Assembly (NCBI RefSeq): GCF_000691145.1
Contig: NZ_ASJC01000001.1
Span: 620,001-684,000 of the forward strand
Length of the DNA stretch: 64,000 bases
Direction of reading: 5' to 3'
Origin: Bacillus altitudinis 41KF2b
GTDB lineage: Bacteria > Bacillota > Bacilli > Bacillales > Bacillaceae
Shown: one piece after another, positions 50,092-57,636 of the stretch
Layout: each line of letters begins with the position of its first letter
How positions within the stretch are numbered: position 1 is the stretch's first letter
Made by a program: the position numbers and the translations under genes
The notes under the pieces: generated by a model
What the model saw: the letters and a program-made list of their open reading frames with translations, nothing else
What the model was told of the DNA's origin: nothing
Databases searched by the model: none

Positions 50092-50367
50092 TTGCTTAAC
50101 TTAGACGATACAATGCATTTGCATGTAGGCTATTATGAAAATGATTTAGATTATGAAGGAGTGTTTTTAAAAAGTTTAGATTCAGGGAAATGGTTATTGT
50201 TTTTTTATCAAGAAAGCTATGGTATAAAACTTGAACAAAAATATGAAAAATATGATGATTTTGTTTTGTTGGTTGGAGAGTATAATATTGATGATGAAGA
50301 TATTGAGGATAAAGGTGATGCATTGTTCGAACAATTTCTAAAAGAAAATGGTTTAATAAAAGCATAG
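50092..50367 (+). CDS. Candidate immunity protein for the decayed toxin
   Basis: A 91-residue acidic protein starting at TTG 50092 with AAAGGGGAG 7 nt upstream. The frame is intact (GYYENDLDYEGVFLKSLDSG, WLLFFYQESYGIKLEQ). It has no signal peptide, so it is cytoplasmic. I do not recognise the family. The assignment as immunity protein rests only on position behind the toxin-like gene, its acidity and its size. Confidence 0.5.
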   Translation: MLNLDDTMHLHVGYYENDLDYEGVFLKSLDSGKWLLFFYQESYGIKLEQKYEKYDDFVLLVGEYNIDDEDIEDKGDALFEQFLKENGLIKA

Positions 50368-50740
50368 CGTTTTTGTGTGATACGTTACAATAAATAAAAT
50401 GATATAGAAGAAGATATCTTTATCTGTTTAAAGACTGTTATGTAGACTTTAAAACTTTTCTAGAAGTATATTGATTCTGAAGGCGATGCGTTTTGGGAAT
50501 AATAGAACCAAAGTGTCCATGTTTATGGGCACTTTTTTTATTTTCATTGCCGAGAAAAAGCGAACATGAATATTTTGTCCAGAAAGAAGAACCTGCGGAC
50601 GCTGATCATTGGGCGCTTTAAGTGCCACACAATGGGTGTCCACTTTTATGTTGTGTTTTTTGTATCTTTACTCCTATTTAATGACAGCCATCACGTTGGT
50701 AAAATTGACCTTGTTAATGGATAGAAGGGAGTGACTTCTT
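50368..50740. other. 373-bp gap
   Basis: No supported gene. A hairpin AAAGTGTCCAT / ATGGGCACTTT followed by TTTTTATTTT at 50510-50540 is a likely terminator for the immunity-like gene. The rest shows no feature I can name. Confidence 0.5.
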
Positions 50741-51190
50741 CTGGGGAAGATACTTGATGCTAAAGCACTAATCAGTGCCATGGACGCAAGGGCGAAACAT
50801 TATCAGGAACTCCGCGAACAAATGATTGATTTAAAAAAGGCACTACAAGGCGTGGCAAACCTCGGTGATGATTTCACTGGAAAAGGTGCGGTTAACATTA
50901 AAAGCTTTTATAAAGAACTAGCGGGTAATGTAGACATGTTTATCAGCTTTATTGATAAGCAAAAAGCGTTCCATGAAGGTGTTTCTGGTACGCTTGATGA
51001 TACGAGCTATGGCGGGGACACCTTCGTAGAAGAACACTTTTTAGACAACGCTGTACATATGGGCATCAAAAACGCCAAAAGCATTGTGAAGGATCAAAAA
51101 AATGCTCTTAAAACGATTTTTGAAGATATCGATGACCTCATTTCACTGGAGGTATTCGATAGCAAAACCAAGCCTTATTCCGCAGCGTAA
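50741..51190 (+). pseudogene. Truncated LXG-domain gene without toxin domain
   Basis: The sequence from GKILDAKALISAMDARAKHY to LISLEVFDSKTKPYSAA (about 149 residues) is the first two thirds of an LXG domain, the helical export module of type VII-secreted toxins. The natural start position is occupied by CTG 50741 with AGAAGGGAGTG upstream; the first ATG is at 50780. The frame stops before the end of the LXG domain and no C-terminal toxin follows. It closely resembles the intact protein at 57615. Probably a remnant. Confidence 0.7.
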
Positions 51191-51330
51191 GGAAGGTGGG
51201 AAGAGGGTAACACTTAAGCATTTCCTCCAATTATTGAAAGGGTCGAAGCACTTTTAAAAGCATGTCCGTTATCTTTGAGTACCCTGAAGATTAAAAAGTA
51301 CGCAACTTCTGAATTGGAAGTTGCTCTATG

Positions 51331-51591
51331 TTATTTACTCCTAAAATAACTCAAGATGGCATTTATAATTAAGGTGATCACAGATGCAATCAGTAAAGAT
51401 ATACTGATTGCACCCAGTCCTAAACCTTCCCACTTTCCTACGAAAAAACTGATTAATAATAAGATCATACTGATGAAGATGAGAATTGATGGTATTCCAT
51501 ACTGTAAAGGTGCATTCTTTCTTTTAAAGATAACAGAAACAACAAGTATAACGATCGTAAGGATAACTGTTAGCAGCCAAAATGATGACAT
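51331..51591 (-). CDS. Small YesK-like membrane protein
   Basis: An 86-residue protein with three hydrophobic segments (FWLLTVILTIVILVVSVIF, ISMILLLISFFVG, ISISLLIASVITLII) and a basic end. It resembles the YesK family of bacilli, whose function is unknown. GAAGGAAGG precedes the ATG. It lies 34 bp downstream of a lipoprotein gene on the same strand, probably one operon. Confidence 0.65.
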   Translation of the reverse strand: MSSFWLLTVILTIVILVVSVIFKRKNAPLQYGIPSILIFISMILLLISFFVGKWEGLGLGAISISLLIASVITLIINAILSYFRSK

Positions 51592-51625
51592 TTATTGACC
51601 TTCCTTCTTCTAAAAATATATGAAA

Positions 51626-52045
51626 TTATTTTATTTCCTCATCCATTACTTTCTTATACTTTTCAAATTCAGCATCTTTCATTTCACCGTTCATTTGTAA
51701 TAAAAAGTTTCCTTTTGAATAGGTGTGAGAGAAGAACATAGATCCAGCATTGCCTAACTCATCATAATAGGATTTCGCCTGCTGTAAATCAGTTTCATTT
51801 CCAAATTTAAAAATCCTTCCGCCAGCATTTTCACCTAAGGAAGGAACGAGAATTCTTTTTCCTTCTTCTCTTATATTTCCAAACTCTTTTTGTTTAAGAT
51901 CAGATGGTTTTTCTGCTTCAAGGCCAGCACTTTTAAAAGCTTCAATAATATTGGCTGTCGTGAGCTGTTTTTCATTTGATGCTGCGCTACTGCAAGCTGT
52001 TAGCATCATTAAACAAATAAAAATGAATATAGATAATTTCTTCAT
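51626..52045 (-). CDS. Lipoprotein of unknown function
   Basis: A 139-residue protein with a lipoprotein signal peptide (lipobox LTAC, Cys at residue 18). The mature part is a single small domain (ANIIEAFKSAGLEAEKP, GGRIFKFGNETDLQQAKSYY). AGGAGG precedes the ATG. The pattern IIEAFKSAGL is seen in Bacillus lipoproteins near toxin genes, but I cannot name it. Confidence 0.75.
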   Translation of the reverse strand: MKKLSIFIFICLMMLTACSSAASNEKQLTTANIIEAFKSAGLEAEKPSDLKQKEFGNIREEGKRILVPSLGENAGGRIFKFGNETDLQQAKSYYDELGNAGSMFFSHTYSKGNFLLQMNGEMKDAEFEKYKKVMDEEIK

Positions 52046-52236
52046 ATTGGATCCTCCTGATTTTTAGGTGCAAAGGAAATTTTACATGAAGTACCTTCTT
52101 TTTACTATCGTTTCGACAAAAATAGACAACGTGAATGACTAAGTAACTAAGGTTCTTCTTTTATTTTGCCTAAATTGTTAAATATACTCAGCAAGATGGT
52201 ATACTTATGTGCATATTTTACTAGGAGGCATTCATC

Positions 52237-53076
52237 TTGAAATCATTTTGGGAAATAGACGAGGAAGGTTACTATACGTTAAAAAAGATCAACGAAGCAG
52301 AAATAGCTAAAGCTGAAAAGAAACTTGGTGTCACTTTGCCAGATACATATAAAAAGCTCATATTAGAGCAGAATGGTGGTAATACCATTCATAATGCTTT
52401 TCCAACCACTCACTCTAATTCATGGGCTGAGGATCATATTCAATTTAATCACCTGCTGGGAATTGCTGAAGATGAAGGAATTATGGATAGTGCCTATTTA
52501 ATAAAAGAGTGGGAGCTGCCAGAAGGGCTTGTTTTGATTTTTGGGGATGGTCACACTTGGGTAACGATGGATTATCGAAAAACGAAAGAGAATCCTGCAA
52601 TTCATTATTATGATGTTGAGATGGAAGAAGACTTTAAGTTAGCAGATTCCTTTGATGAATTCATTGAGGGGCTTTATACAGTTGAGTACAGTGTTGATGA
52701 GGAAGCAGCAGAGGGTGAATATGAACTTTCTGAAGTTCATTTAAGTAAAGAAGAACTTGAAGCCATATTTGAATTGGACGTCCTTGATGAAGAGAATCTT
52801 TATAAAATTCAATATTACCCGATGGTTGATTTGAACGAAATTGAATGGTTTTTTAAAAAGATGCAATATCACATTGAAAAAACAAAAGATGAAGATGATC
52901 TTTATGAAGTAGCTTCTACGGTTAACAACGCTCTCTTATTGAATCCAAATATGCCAATCAACGATAAAATTAATGAGATTTTACAGCAAATAGCTAAATT
53001 TCTAGAAAAAAATGATGAACCACTATTAGTGAATCTCGGAGAACATATTGCTATGAAAACAAGTTTCCTTTATTAA
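52237..53076 (+). CDS. SMI1/KNR4 family protein, probable immunity or regulator
   Basis: A 279-residue protein starting at TTG 52237 with AGGAGGC 7 nt upstream. The N-terminal ~150 residues are the SMI1/KNR4 fold (EAEKKLGVTLPDTYKKL, NGG, FGDGHTWVTMDYRK, FDEFIEG). The C-terminal ~110 residues are helical, acidic and unrecognised. SMI1/KNR4 proteins are often immunity factors to polymorphic nuclease toxins, including LXG toxins. No intact toxin gene lies next to it, so it may be an orphan immunity gene. Confidence 0.75.
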   Translation: MKSFWEIDEEGYYTLKKINEAEIAKAEKKLGVTLPDTYKKLILEQNGGNTIHNAFPTTHSNSWAEDHIQFNHLLGIAEDEGIMDSAYLIKEWELPEGLVLIFGDGHTWVTMDYRKTKENPAIHYYDVEMEEDFKLADSFDEFIEGLYTVEYSVDEEAAEGEYELSEVHLSKEELEAIFELDVLDEENLYKIQYYPMVDLNEIEWFFKKMQYHIEKTKDEDDLYEVASTVNNALLLNPNMPINDKINEILQQIAKFLEKNDEPLLVNLGEHIAMKTSFLY

Positions 53077-53136
53077 GCTTTGATCTGGCATAGGCTGTCC
53101 ATACTGATGGAAGATCATTTTAGGAAAAAATGCAAA

Positions 53137-53170
53137 AGAGAGCATTCTGTCTAGAGTTGCTCTCTATATT
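53137..53170 (+). terminator. Hairpin after the SMI1/KNR4 gene
   Basis: AGAGAGCA and TGCTCTCT form a stem with a 13-base loop. The T-run is weak. Confidence 0.5.
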
Positions 53171-53258
53171 ACATCTGTTTTTATTAATCAGTAATTCAGT
53201 GCTTAAAAATCCAATAAATCAAGGTTGATGATCCACGAAGACATATAAAGACAATATA

Positions 53259-53298
53259 GTACACTTGTGGGAACGCGATCAGTATATGCCTCAATATC
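53259..53298 (+). repeat. glnA 3'-end direct repeat, copy 2 (displaced glnA tail)
   Basis: 35 of 40 positions match 48470-48509. In the glnA frame it still reads VHLWERDQYMPQYHF-stop against [17 protein letters not shown]. This is a displaced or older copy of the glnA tail, expected when DNA integrates at a gene's 3' end. Confidence 0.85.
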
Positions 53299-53587
53299 AC
53301 TTCTAAGCAATTCTTCATGTTTTGAAGAGGAAACGCTTCTTCTATGTAATAAACTTACGCTAGAAAACATTTGTTACTTCTTGTGTTACAGTATACCTAT
53401 GTTTAACTATTCACTGCCATGTCATTCCTATTTTAATGCGTTCTACACAAAACATACCTTTTATAAATAAACATTATTGTATTTTGCGGGATACCGAAAA
53501 CTTTTAAAATAAGCACCTTGTCTTTACATATGTTGTAAATGTCATGTTAAAATTATACAAAGGAAATGATAGCAAGGGGGTAATGGA

Positions 53588-54679
53588 ATGTCGAATTTGA
53601 TTGCTTCTGTAGATGTAGCAAACACTCTCAACAAATGGTATTTACATATTAAAAAGAGAGAAGTTTCACAAGCAGTAGAGTTGAGGGATGAGATTCAAGA
53701 TATGTTAGGCGAAATGGAAGAAAATCAAGATGTTTTACTCTATTTCAATATTCTTGATTACAGGTTTAAGGTGCTTATGGAAGATTTAGTTGGGCAACCA
53801 ACCATAACAGAAAGTGAAAGAGTCAAAACAGATGACATGCTAAGGTTTTACTTTTATCTTTTTAAAGGTATGTATGAGAGTGCAAAGAATAACTATTCAG
53901 AAGCTCTAGTCCTATTCAGAGTAGCTGAGAGACAACTGGACAAGGTACATGATGAAATTGAAAAGGCCGAATTCCATTATAAAATTGGTACACTCTACTA
54001 TTTCAATAAGGTCACGCTCCTTTCTCACCATCATCTACAAACAGCAAAGGACATCTACAAGGGTCATGAAGGCTACAGCATACAGACCATAAACTGTAAT
54101 ATGTTGTTGGCACTGAATTTGATTGATGATGGTAGACTAGACAAAGCTGAAAAAATGCTTTTGGATTGTGTTGAGAGACTAATTGAAAAGAATGATAAGA
54201 GATTGTTAGCGTTAGCTTATTATGATCTAGGATTTCTAAAAATTCAGGATGACCACCATATAGAAGCAATTGAATATTTCAACAAAGCAATTTCCGCAGA
54301 TGATCTAAAACAGTCAGCTCCCGTTTCATACTTACAATGTGCGTATGAATTTGCAAGATCAAGCTATAAATCAAATCAGTTGGATCAGGCAATAAGTTGG
54401 GTTGCTGAGGGGAAAGCCTTTTCTAAAGAACAGCAGAACACAAACTTTATTTTGAAATTCAATATCCTTGAGAAATGTTATACAACACCACAGGAAAGCT
54501 CTGAGGATATTAAGAAAGAACTAGGACTTTTGGAAGAAAGAAAAGCATATGTTGATATAGAGGCTTTAGCTCCTGATGTTGCCTCCATTTATAAGAAGTT
54601 AAATCTTTATGAAGAAAGTAACTATTTCTTGGAATTGGCTTTAAAATCTTGTACGCTTATAGGAAAGGAGGTCATATGA
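53588..54679 (+). CDS. Rap-family phosphatase (copy 2), partner of the following phr
   Basis: A 363-residue Rap protein with AAGGGGGTAATG before the ATG. The N-terminal bundle has LNKWYLHIKKREVSQAVEL and MEENQDVLLYFNILDYRF with Gln47 present, suggesting Spo0F phosphatase activity. TPR repeats follow (YSEALVLFRVAERQLDKV, HHIEAIEYFNKAIS). Its stop overlaps the phr start (ATGA). Base composition is AT-richer than the core genes, consistent with acquisition. Confidence 0.92.
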   Translation: MSNLIASVDVANTLNKWYLHIKKREVSQAVELRDEIQDMLGEMEENQDVLLYFNILDYRFKVLMEDLVGQPTITESERVKTDDMLRFYFYLFKGMYESAKNNYSEALVLFRVAERQLDKVHDEIEKAEFHYKIGTLYYFNKVTLLSHHHLQTAKDIYKGHEGYSIQTINCNMLLALNLIDDGRLDKAEKMLLDCVERLIEKNDKRLLALAYYDLGFLKIQDDHHIEAIEYFNKAISADDLKQSAPVSYLQCAYEFARSSYKSNQLDQAISWVAEGKAFSKEQQNTNFILKFNILEKCYTTPQESSEDIKKELGLLEERKAYVDIEALAPDVASIYKKLNLYEESNYFLELALKSCTLIGKEVI

Positions 54680-54816
54680 TCATGAAAAAAGTAATGATGA
54701 TGATTACTACTGCTTTGCTATTAGGTACAATTCTTGGAATGCCTGTTGTACAACAAACTCAGTCAGATGTTAAAGATGAGATAGTGTTACTTTCCTCAAG
54801 AGGTGCAGGATCATAA
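54676..54816 (+). CDS. Phr signalling-peptide precursor
   Basis: A 46-codon frame overlapping the rap stop, with AAAGGAGG upstream; ATG 54676 and ATG 54682 are both possible. The N-terminus is a signal peptide (MKKVMMMITTALLLGTILG). The C-terminus ends SSRGAGS, where Phr pentapeptides such as ERGMT or DRVGA lie in known precursors. The mature peptide is likely SRGAG or a six-residue form; this is inference. It would be exported, processed, reimported by Opp and inhibit the Rap. Confidence 0.82.
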   Translation: MIMKKVMMMITTALLLGTILGMPVVQQTQSDVKDEIVLLSSRGAGS

Positions 54817-54857
54817 AAGGGATAGGGTTTTAATTCATCACTGCGAAGTATAATTGT

Positions 54858-54957
54858 TTAAAAAACGATAAAGTGGATTAAAGCGTCAAGCTCCTTATGG
54901 TATAAAAGAATATGCCATAAAGGAGTCTTTTTTATATGAAAATATTAGATGCTCCAT
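54858..54957 (+). repeat. LXG leader repeat, copy A
   Basis: About 100 bp nearly identical to 57530-57636, differing by a 6-7 bp gap and a few substitutions. It includes AGCTCCTTATGG, the ribosome-binding site and the first codons MKILDAP. Confidence 0.9.
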
Positions 54958-55185
54958 TTGCTTTGATGGCAGCGTATAGAGATACTAAAAAACAAATGAA
55001 TGTATTAAGCTTTTTGAAGAGGAAACTTTTAGTGTCCGTTAGAGGAACGCTGGCTATTACCCAATTTCACTGTATATATTTATGCGAGAGCTGTATAAAG
55101 CATGGGATTCTGAAAATCCGAAAAAATGTATGAAGAATTTCAGGATGTTTTTATGAAGAAAGAGAAGAAAAGAATTTTGAGGTAA
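54936..55185 (+). pseudogene. Remnant of an LXG gene and of a downstream gene
   Basis: ATG 54936 starts MKILDAPFALMAAYRDTKKQ, an LXG N-terminus, but the domain is lost after ~24 residues. The following bases read in shifting frames as a C-terminal fragment (GYYPISLYIFMRELYKAWD, EEFQDVFMKKEKKRIL) of another small protein, possibly the old immunity gene. The piece between has been deleted. Confidence 0.65.
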
Positions 55186-55337
55186 AAACAAATATAGTAC
55201 ATACTTTCAATTTTATTACTTAACTCCTAAATATGGAACTGACTGTAGAATGTTAAGACTGATTGTTTTATAATTTCACGGTAACATAACGTAATTAAAA
55301 GTATAAAACGTAAGTGAAAGTATATCGGAGGATTTGG

Positions 55338-55526
55338 ATGATAAAAAAAGAAGTTTTTCAAATAGTTTTGTTTACAGTCCTTTTGGCAATTTTTCTTTAT
55401 CAAGGTGTACAAAGAGATTTTCCTTTTGAATATCTGATTACCTTAGTTGTGTGCTATGTTGCTGTAATAGTTTATAGAATTATAAAAGTAATGAAATATA
55501 AAAAGGAGCAAAGTACAGTTAAGTAG
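55338..55526 (+). CDS. Small membrane protein
   Basis: A 62-residue protein; ATG 55338 has GGAGG 7 nt upstream. Two hydrophobic segments (IVLFTVLLAIFLYQG and LITLVVCYVAVIVYRII) are separated by a short charged loop. The family is not recognised. Confidence 0.6.
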   Translation: MIKKEVFQIVLFTVLLAIFLYQGVQRDFPFEYLITLVVCYVAVIVYRIIKVMKYKKEQSTVK

Positions 55527-55654
55527 TTTGAGCTATTTTTGTTTCCGTTGGTCGCAATCACTTTTTGGATCAGACGTATGAGGTCATGGCTCTTTGGCAT
55601 GTTGACATTAAGAATTTTATAATGAACTAAATTTAACTTCGGAGGTGCTTTTAT

Positions 55655-55990
55655 ATGTCTATTCAAGTAGATGATGATGATGTTTTAGAGATGTGTAATA
55701 TATATGCTCAAGAAACTCATCACAGAGAAGCATTGATTTTAGGAAACAGGAAGGGTCTATTGGAATTAAAAAATGCGATAGATCAGGCTTTAAAAAACGG
55801 TAGTGCTGTTGCAAATTTATACCCATCTGATTTTGAAGGGTATGAAACTTGTATTGCTCTAGTGGATGATGAAAAGCAGTTTGAGAAATTAATTACTCCT
55901 TATGTAGAGGAATATACACAAGATGATGATGCGATTGATCCAATTAATATTATTAAAGAGTACGATTCCAAAAAAGAAAAACCCTTATAA
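55655..55990 (+). CDS. Acidic small protein of unknown function
   Basis: A 111-residue cytoplasmic acidic protein after CGGAGG. Recognisable segments are REALILGNRKGLLELKNAI and GYETCIALVDDEKQFEKLI; the former resembles short immunity-like proteins found next to bacillus toxins. No partner is adjacent. I cannot name the family. Confidence 0.65.
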   Translation: MSIQVDDDDVLEMCNIYAQETHHREALILGNRKGLLELKNAIDQALKNGSAVANLYPSDFEGYETCIALVDDEKQFEKLITPYVEEYTQDDDAIDPINIIKEYDSKKEKPL

Positions 55991-56005
55991 TAGGGTTTTT
56001 CTTTT
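55979..56005 (+). terminator. Terminator after the 111-residue protein gene
   Basis: AAAACCCT and AGGGTTTTTC pair around TATAAT, overlapping the stop codon. Confidence 0.8.
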
Positions 56006-56341
56006 ATTATTTAGTGGAGTATAGTTTCACCTTTTTTAGCTTTGTGTCTACTTGGAGTAAGGGGTGGAGAAAGTTATGTAGGTGTGAAAATAAATAAATG
56101 GTAAACAGAATATTACAGGGTGGCATTACAACCCCAAGTGATTTGAGATGCAAAAAATTAATAAGTGTCTTAATGATTGCTATCATAATTTGATGAAGTT
56201 GTGATGGAGTTTGAACGTGAAAGTAATCTATGTGAGTACTGCCTACCGAAGTGTAGACTATAAGAGCAACTTTGCTAAATCATTTTTGAAAGGTCTTAAA
56301 AAATATGATATCGTTGAGAAAAAATTGTTGGGGGGATGTAA
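56006..56341. other. ~335-bp gap with degenerate frames
   Basis: Short broken frames only (for example GVNVKVIYVSTAYRSVD-like text around 56200). I see no supported gene; it may be decayed coding sequence. Confidence 0.35.
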
Positions 56342-56503
56342 ATGAAACGCACATTATATATGTTGTTAGGAGCCATCATTTTAACTTATTTTACTTTGAT
56401 TTTACCTTTTTCAAAAATATACAACAGTGGACTGTTTGAAGTATTGTCTTTTTGGTTAATTCTAATCTTTGTATTTTCTTATAATAATAAAAACCATACT
56501 TGA
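56342..56503 (+). CDS. 53-residue membrane protein
   Basis: ATG 56342 follows GGGGGGATG-like purine-rich sequence. The product has two hydrophobic stretches (LYMLLGAIILTYFTLILPF and VLSFWLILIFVFSY). No family is recognised. Confidence 0.5.
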   Translation: MKRTLYMLLGAIILTYFTLILPFSKIYNSGLFEVLSFWLILIFVFSYNNKNHT

Positions 56504-56555
56504 GATATTTACGATTTTTTCTTTATATGGTAGTGTGTGGGCGGAGGTGTTTGGG

Positions 56556-57434
56556 ATGAAAATCAGGTTCATACTCATTTTACTAGCTTTCGTATTCTCA
56601 TTGACAATGTTTGGGGGTATTTCAAGTGCAAAAAGTAAGGAAACTAAAGATAATACAAGCCAAGAACATTCAGTCAAACTTGAAGTTGTCAAGTCTACTA
56701 CATATTATAATTCACTAGATGGAGAACGAATTGAATATAATTCTGAGAATGAAAAGCGGATTGCAAAAACAAAATTAGAGGACATAAAGAAGTATAAAAA
56801 GCTCACAGGAAAAAGTATTTCATACGAAGATGTAGGGTTGAAAGATAATGGTGATTTAGGAGAATCTGATAAAATACATACCTTATCATCTTTACCGCCA
56901 ACCGATCCGGCAACAAATAGCAAACTGCTTATTTCTCAACAAGTTTTTTATAAAGGTACATCTGGAACTAATTATAAATATCAATATCATTCTTATGCCG
57001 AATGGTTTAAAAAGCCTGTTAACCATAAAAAAGATGCGTTTGCAGTAGCTTGGGATACATCTGCAGTCCCATTATCAGGTACTTTTGAGGGGTATTGGCA
57101 GCAACAAAAGGCCGTTGCTGACGGTAAAGGTGGCCTCACACATGTAACAGAAGATAAACAACTATCAGCTGATACAGACTCATACAAAAATTATGGTCAT
57201 GGAGTTATTCTTTCACCTGGCTATGGAGATACTCAATTTATAACGATGGATAGAGATGTACTCGTTCCAACGTCTAAAAAAGGAGATCCTGCAAATATTA
57301 TCACAAAATATCATCACACTTATGCAACAATAAATGGTATTTCCATTAGTGTTGGCCCAGCTTCAATAAGTTTTAGCGATAGTTGGGGAGATGATTTAGT
57401 TACAGAATATAGCTTTGTATATGGAGATAGATAA
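56556..57434 (+). CDS. Secreted protein of unknown function
   Basis: A 292-residue protein; ATG 56556 lies after CGGAGGTG and begins a Sec signal peptide (MKIRFILILLAFVFSLTMFGG, cleavage near ISSA-K). The mature region has a Lys/Glu-rich first third and a beta-rich remainder (YQYHSYAEWFKKPVNHKKDA, VAWDTSAVPLSGTFEGYW, SISVGPASISFSDSWGDDL). I recall similar secreted proteins in bacilli without known function. AT-rich codon usage suggests acquired DNA. Confidence 0.75.
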   Translation: MKIRFILILLAFVFSLTMFGGISSAKSKETKDNTSQEHSVKLEVVKSTTYYNSLDGERIEYNSENEKRIAKTKLEDIKKYKKLTGKSISYEDVGLKDNGDLGESDKIHTLSSLPPTDPATNSKLLISQQVFYKGTSGTNYKYQYHSYAEWFKKPVNHKKDAFAVAWDTSAVPLSGTFEGYWQQQKAVADGKGGLTHVTEDKQLSADTDSYKNYGHGVILSPGYGDTQFITMDRDVLVPTSKKGDPANIITKYHHTYATINGISISVGPASISFSDSWGDDLVTEYSFVYGDR

Positions 57435-57464
57435 GAGAAGAGTGAAGCCCTTCTCTTTATTAGG
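57433..57464 (+). terminator. Terminator after the secreted-protein gene
   Basis: AGAGAAG and CTTCTCT pair around AGTGAAGCC-like loop sequence and are followed by TTATT. Confidence 0.65.
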
Positions 57465-57529
57465 ATTGCTTTAATTCCTATTAATAACAGGATCTCATAA
57501 ATAAGTATGTTCAAATCCTTCAAAATTGG

Positions 57530-57636
57530 TTAAAAAACGATAAAGTGGATTAAAGTGTCAAGCTCCTTATGGTATTCTAGTAAAAGAATATGCCATAAAA
57601 GGAGTCTTTTTTATATGAAAATATTAGATGCTCCAT
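57530..57636 (+). repeat. LXG leader repeat, copy B, with hairpin containing the ribosome-binding site
   Basis: CTCCTTATGGTATTCT (57563-57578) can pair with AGAATA-TG-CCATAA-AA-GGAG (57585-57604), where the 3' arm is the AAAGGAG ribosome-binding site of the LXG toxin. TCTTTTTT follows before ATG 57615, so the structure resembles an intrinsic terminator and also hides the ribosome-binding site. The same region occurs at 54858-54957. Confidence 0.8.

Larger units (their letters stand above)
53077..53587. other. 511-bp gap containing the second glnA tail
   Basis: Besides the terminator-like hairpin and the glnA-derived repeat, I see no gene. The last ~100 bp before 53588 should hold the promoter of the rap-phr pair. 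Confidence 0.5.

Noticed and set aside
50449..50643. A 64-codon minus-strand frame after the immunity-like gene
   Set aside because: It crosses a likely terminator hairpin, has no ribosome-binding site and a composition unlike a protein.
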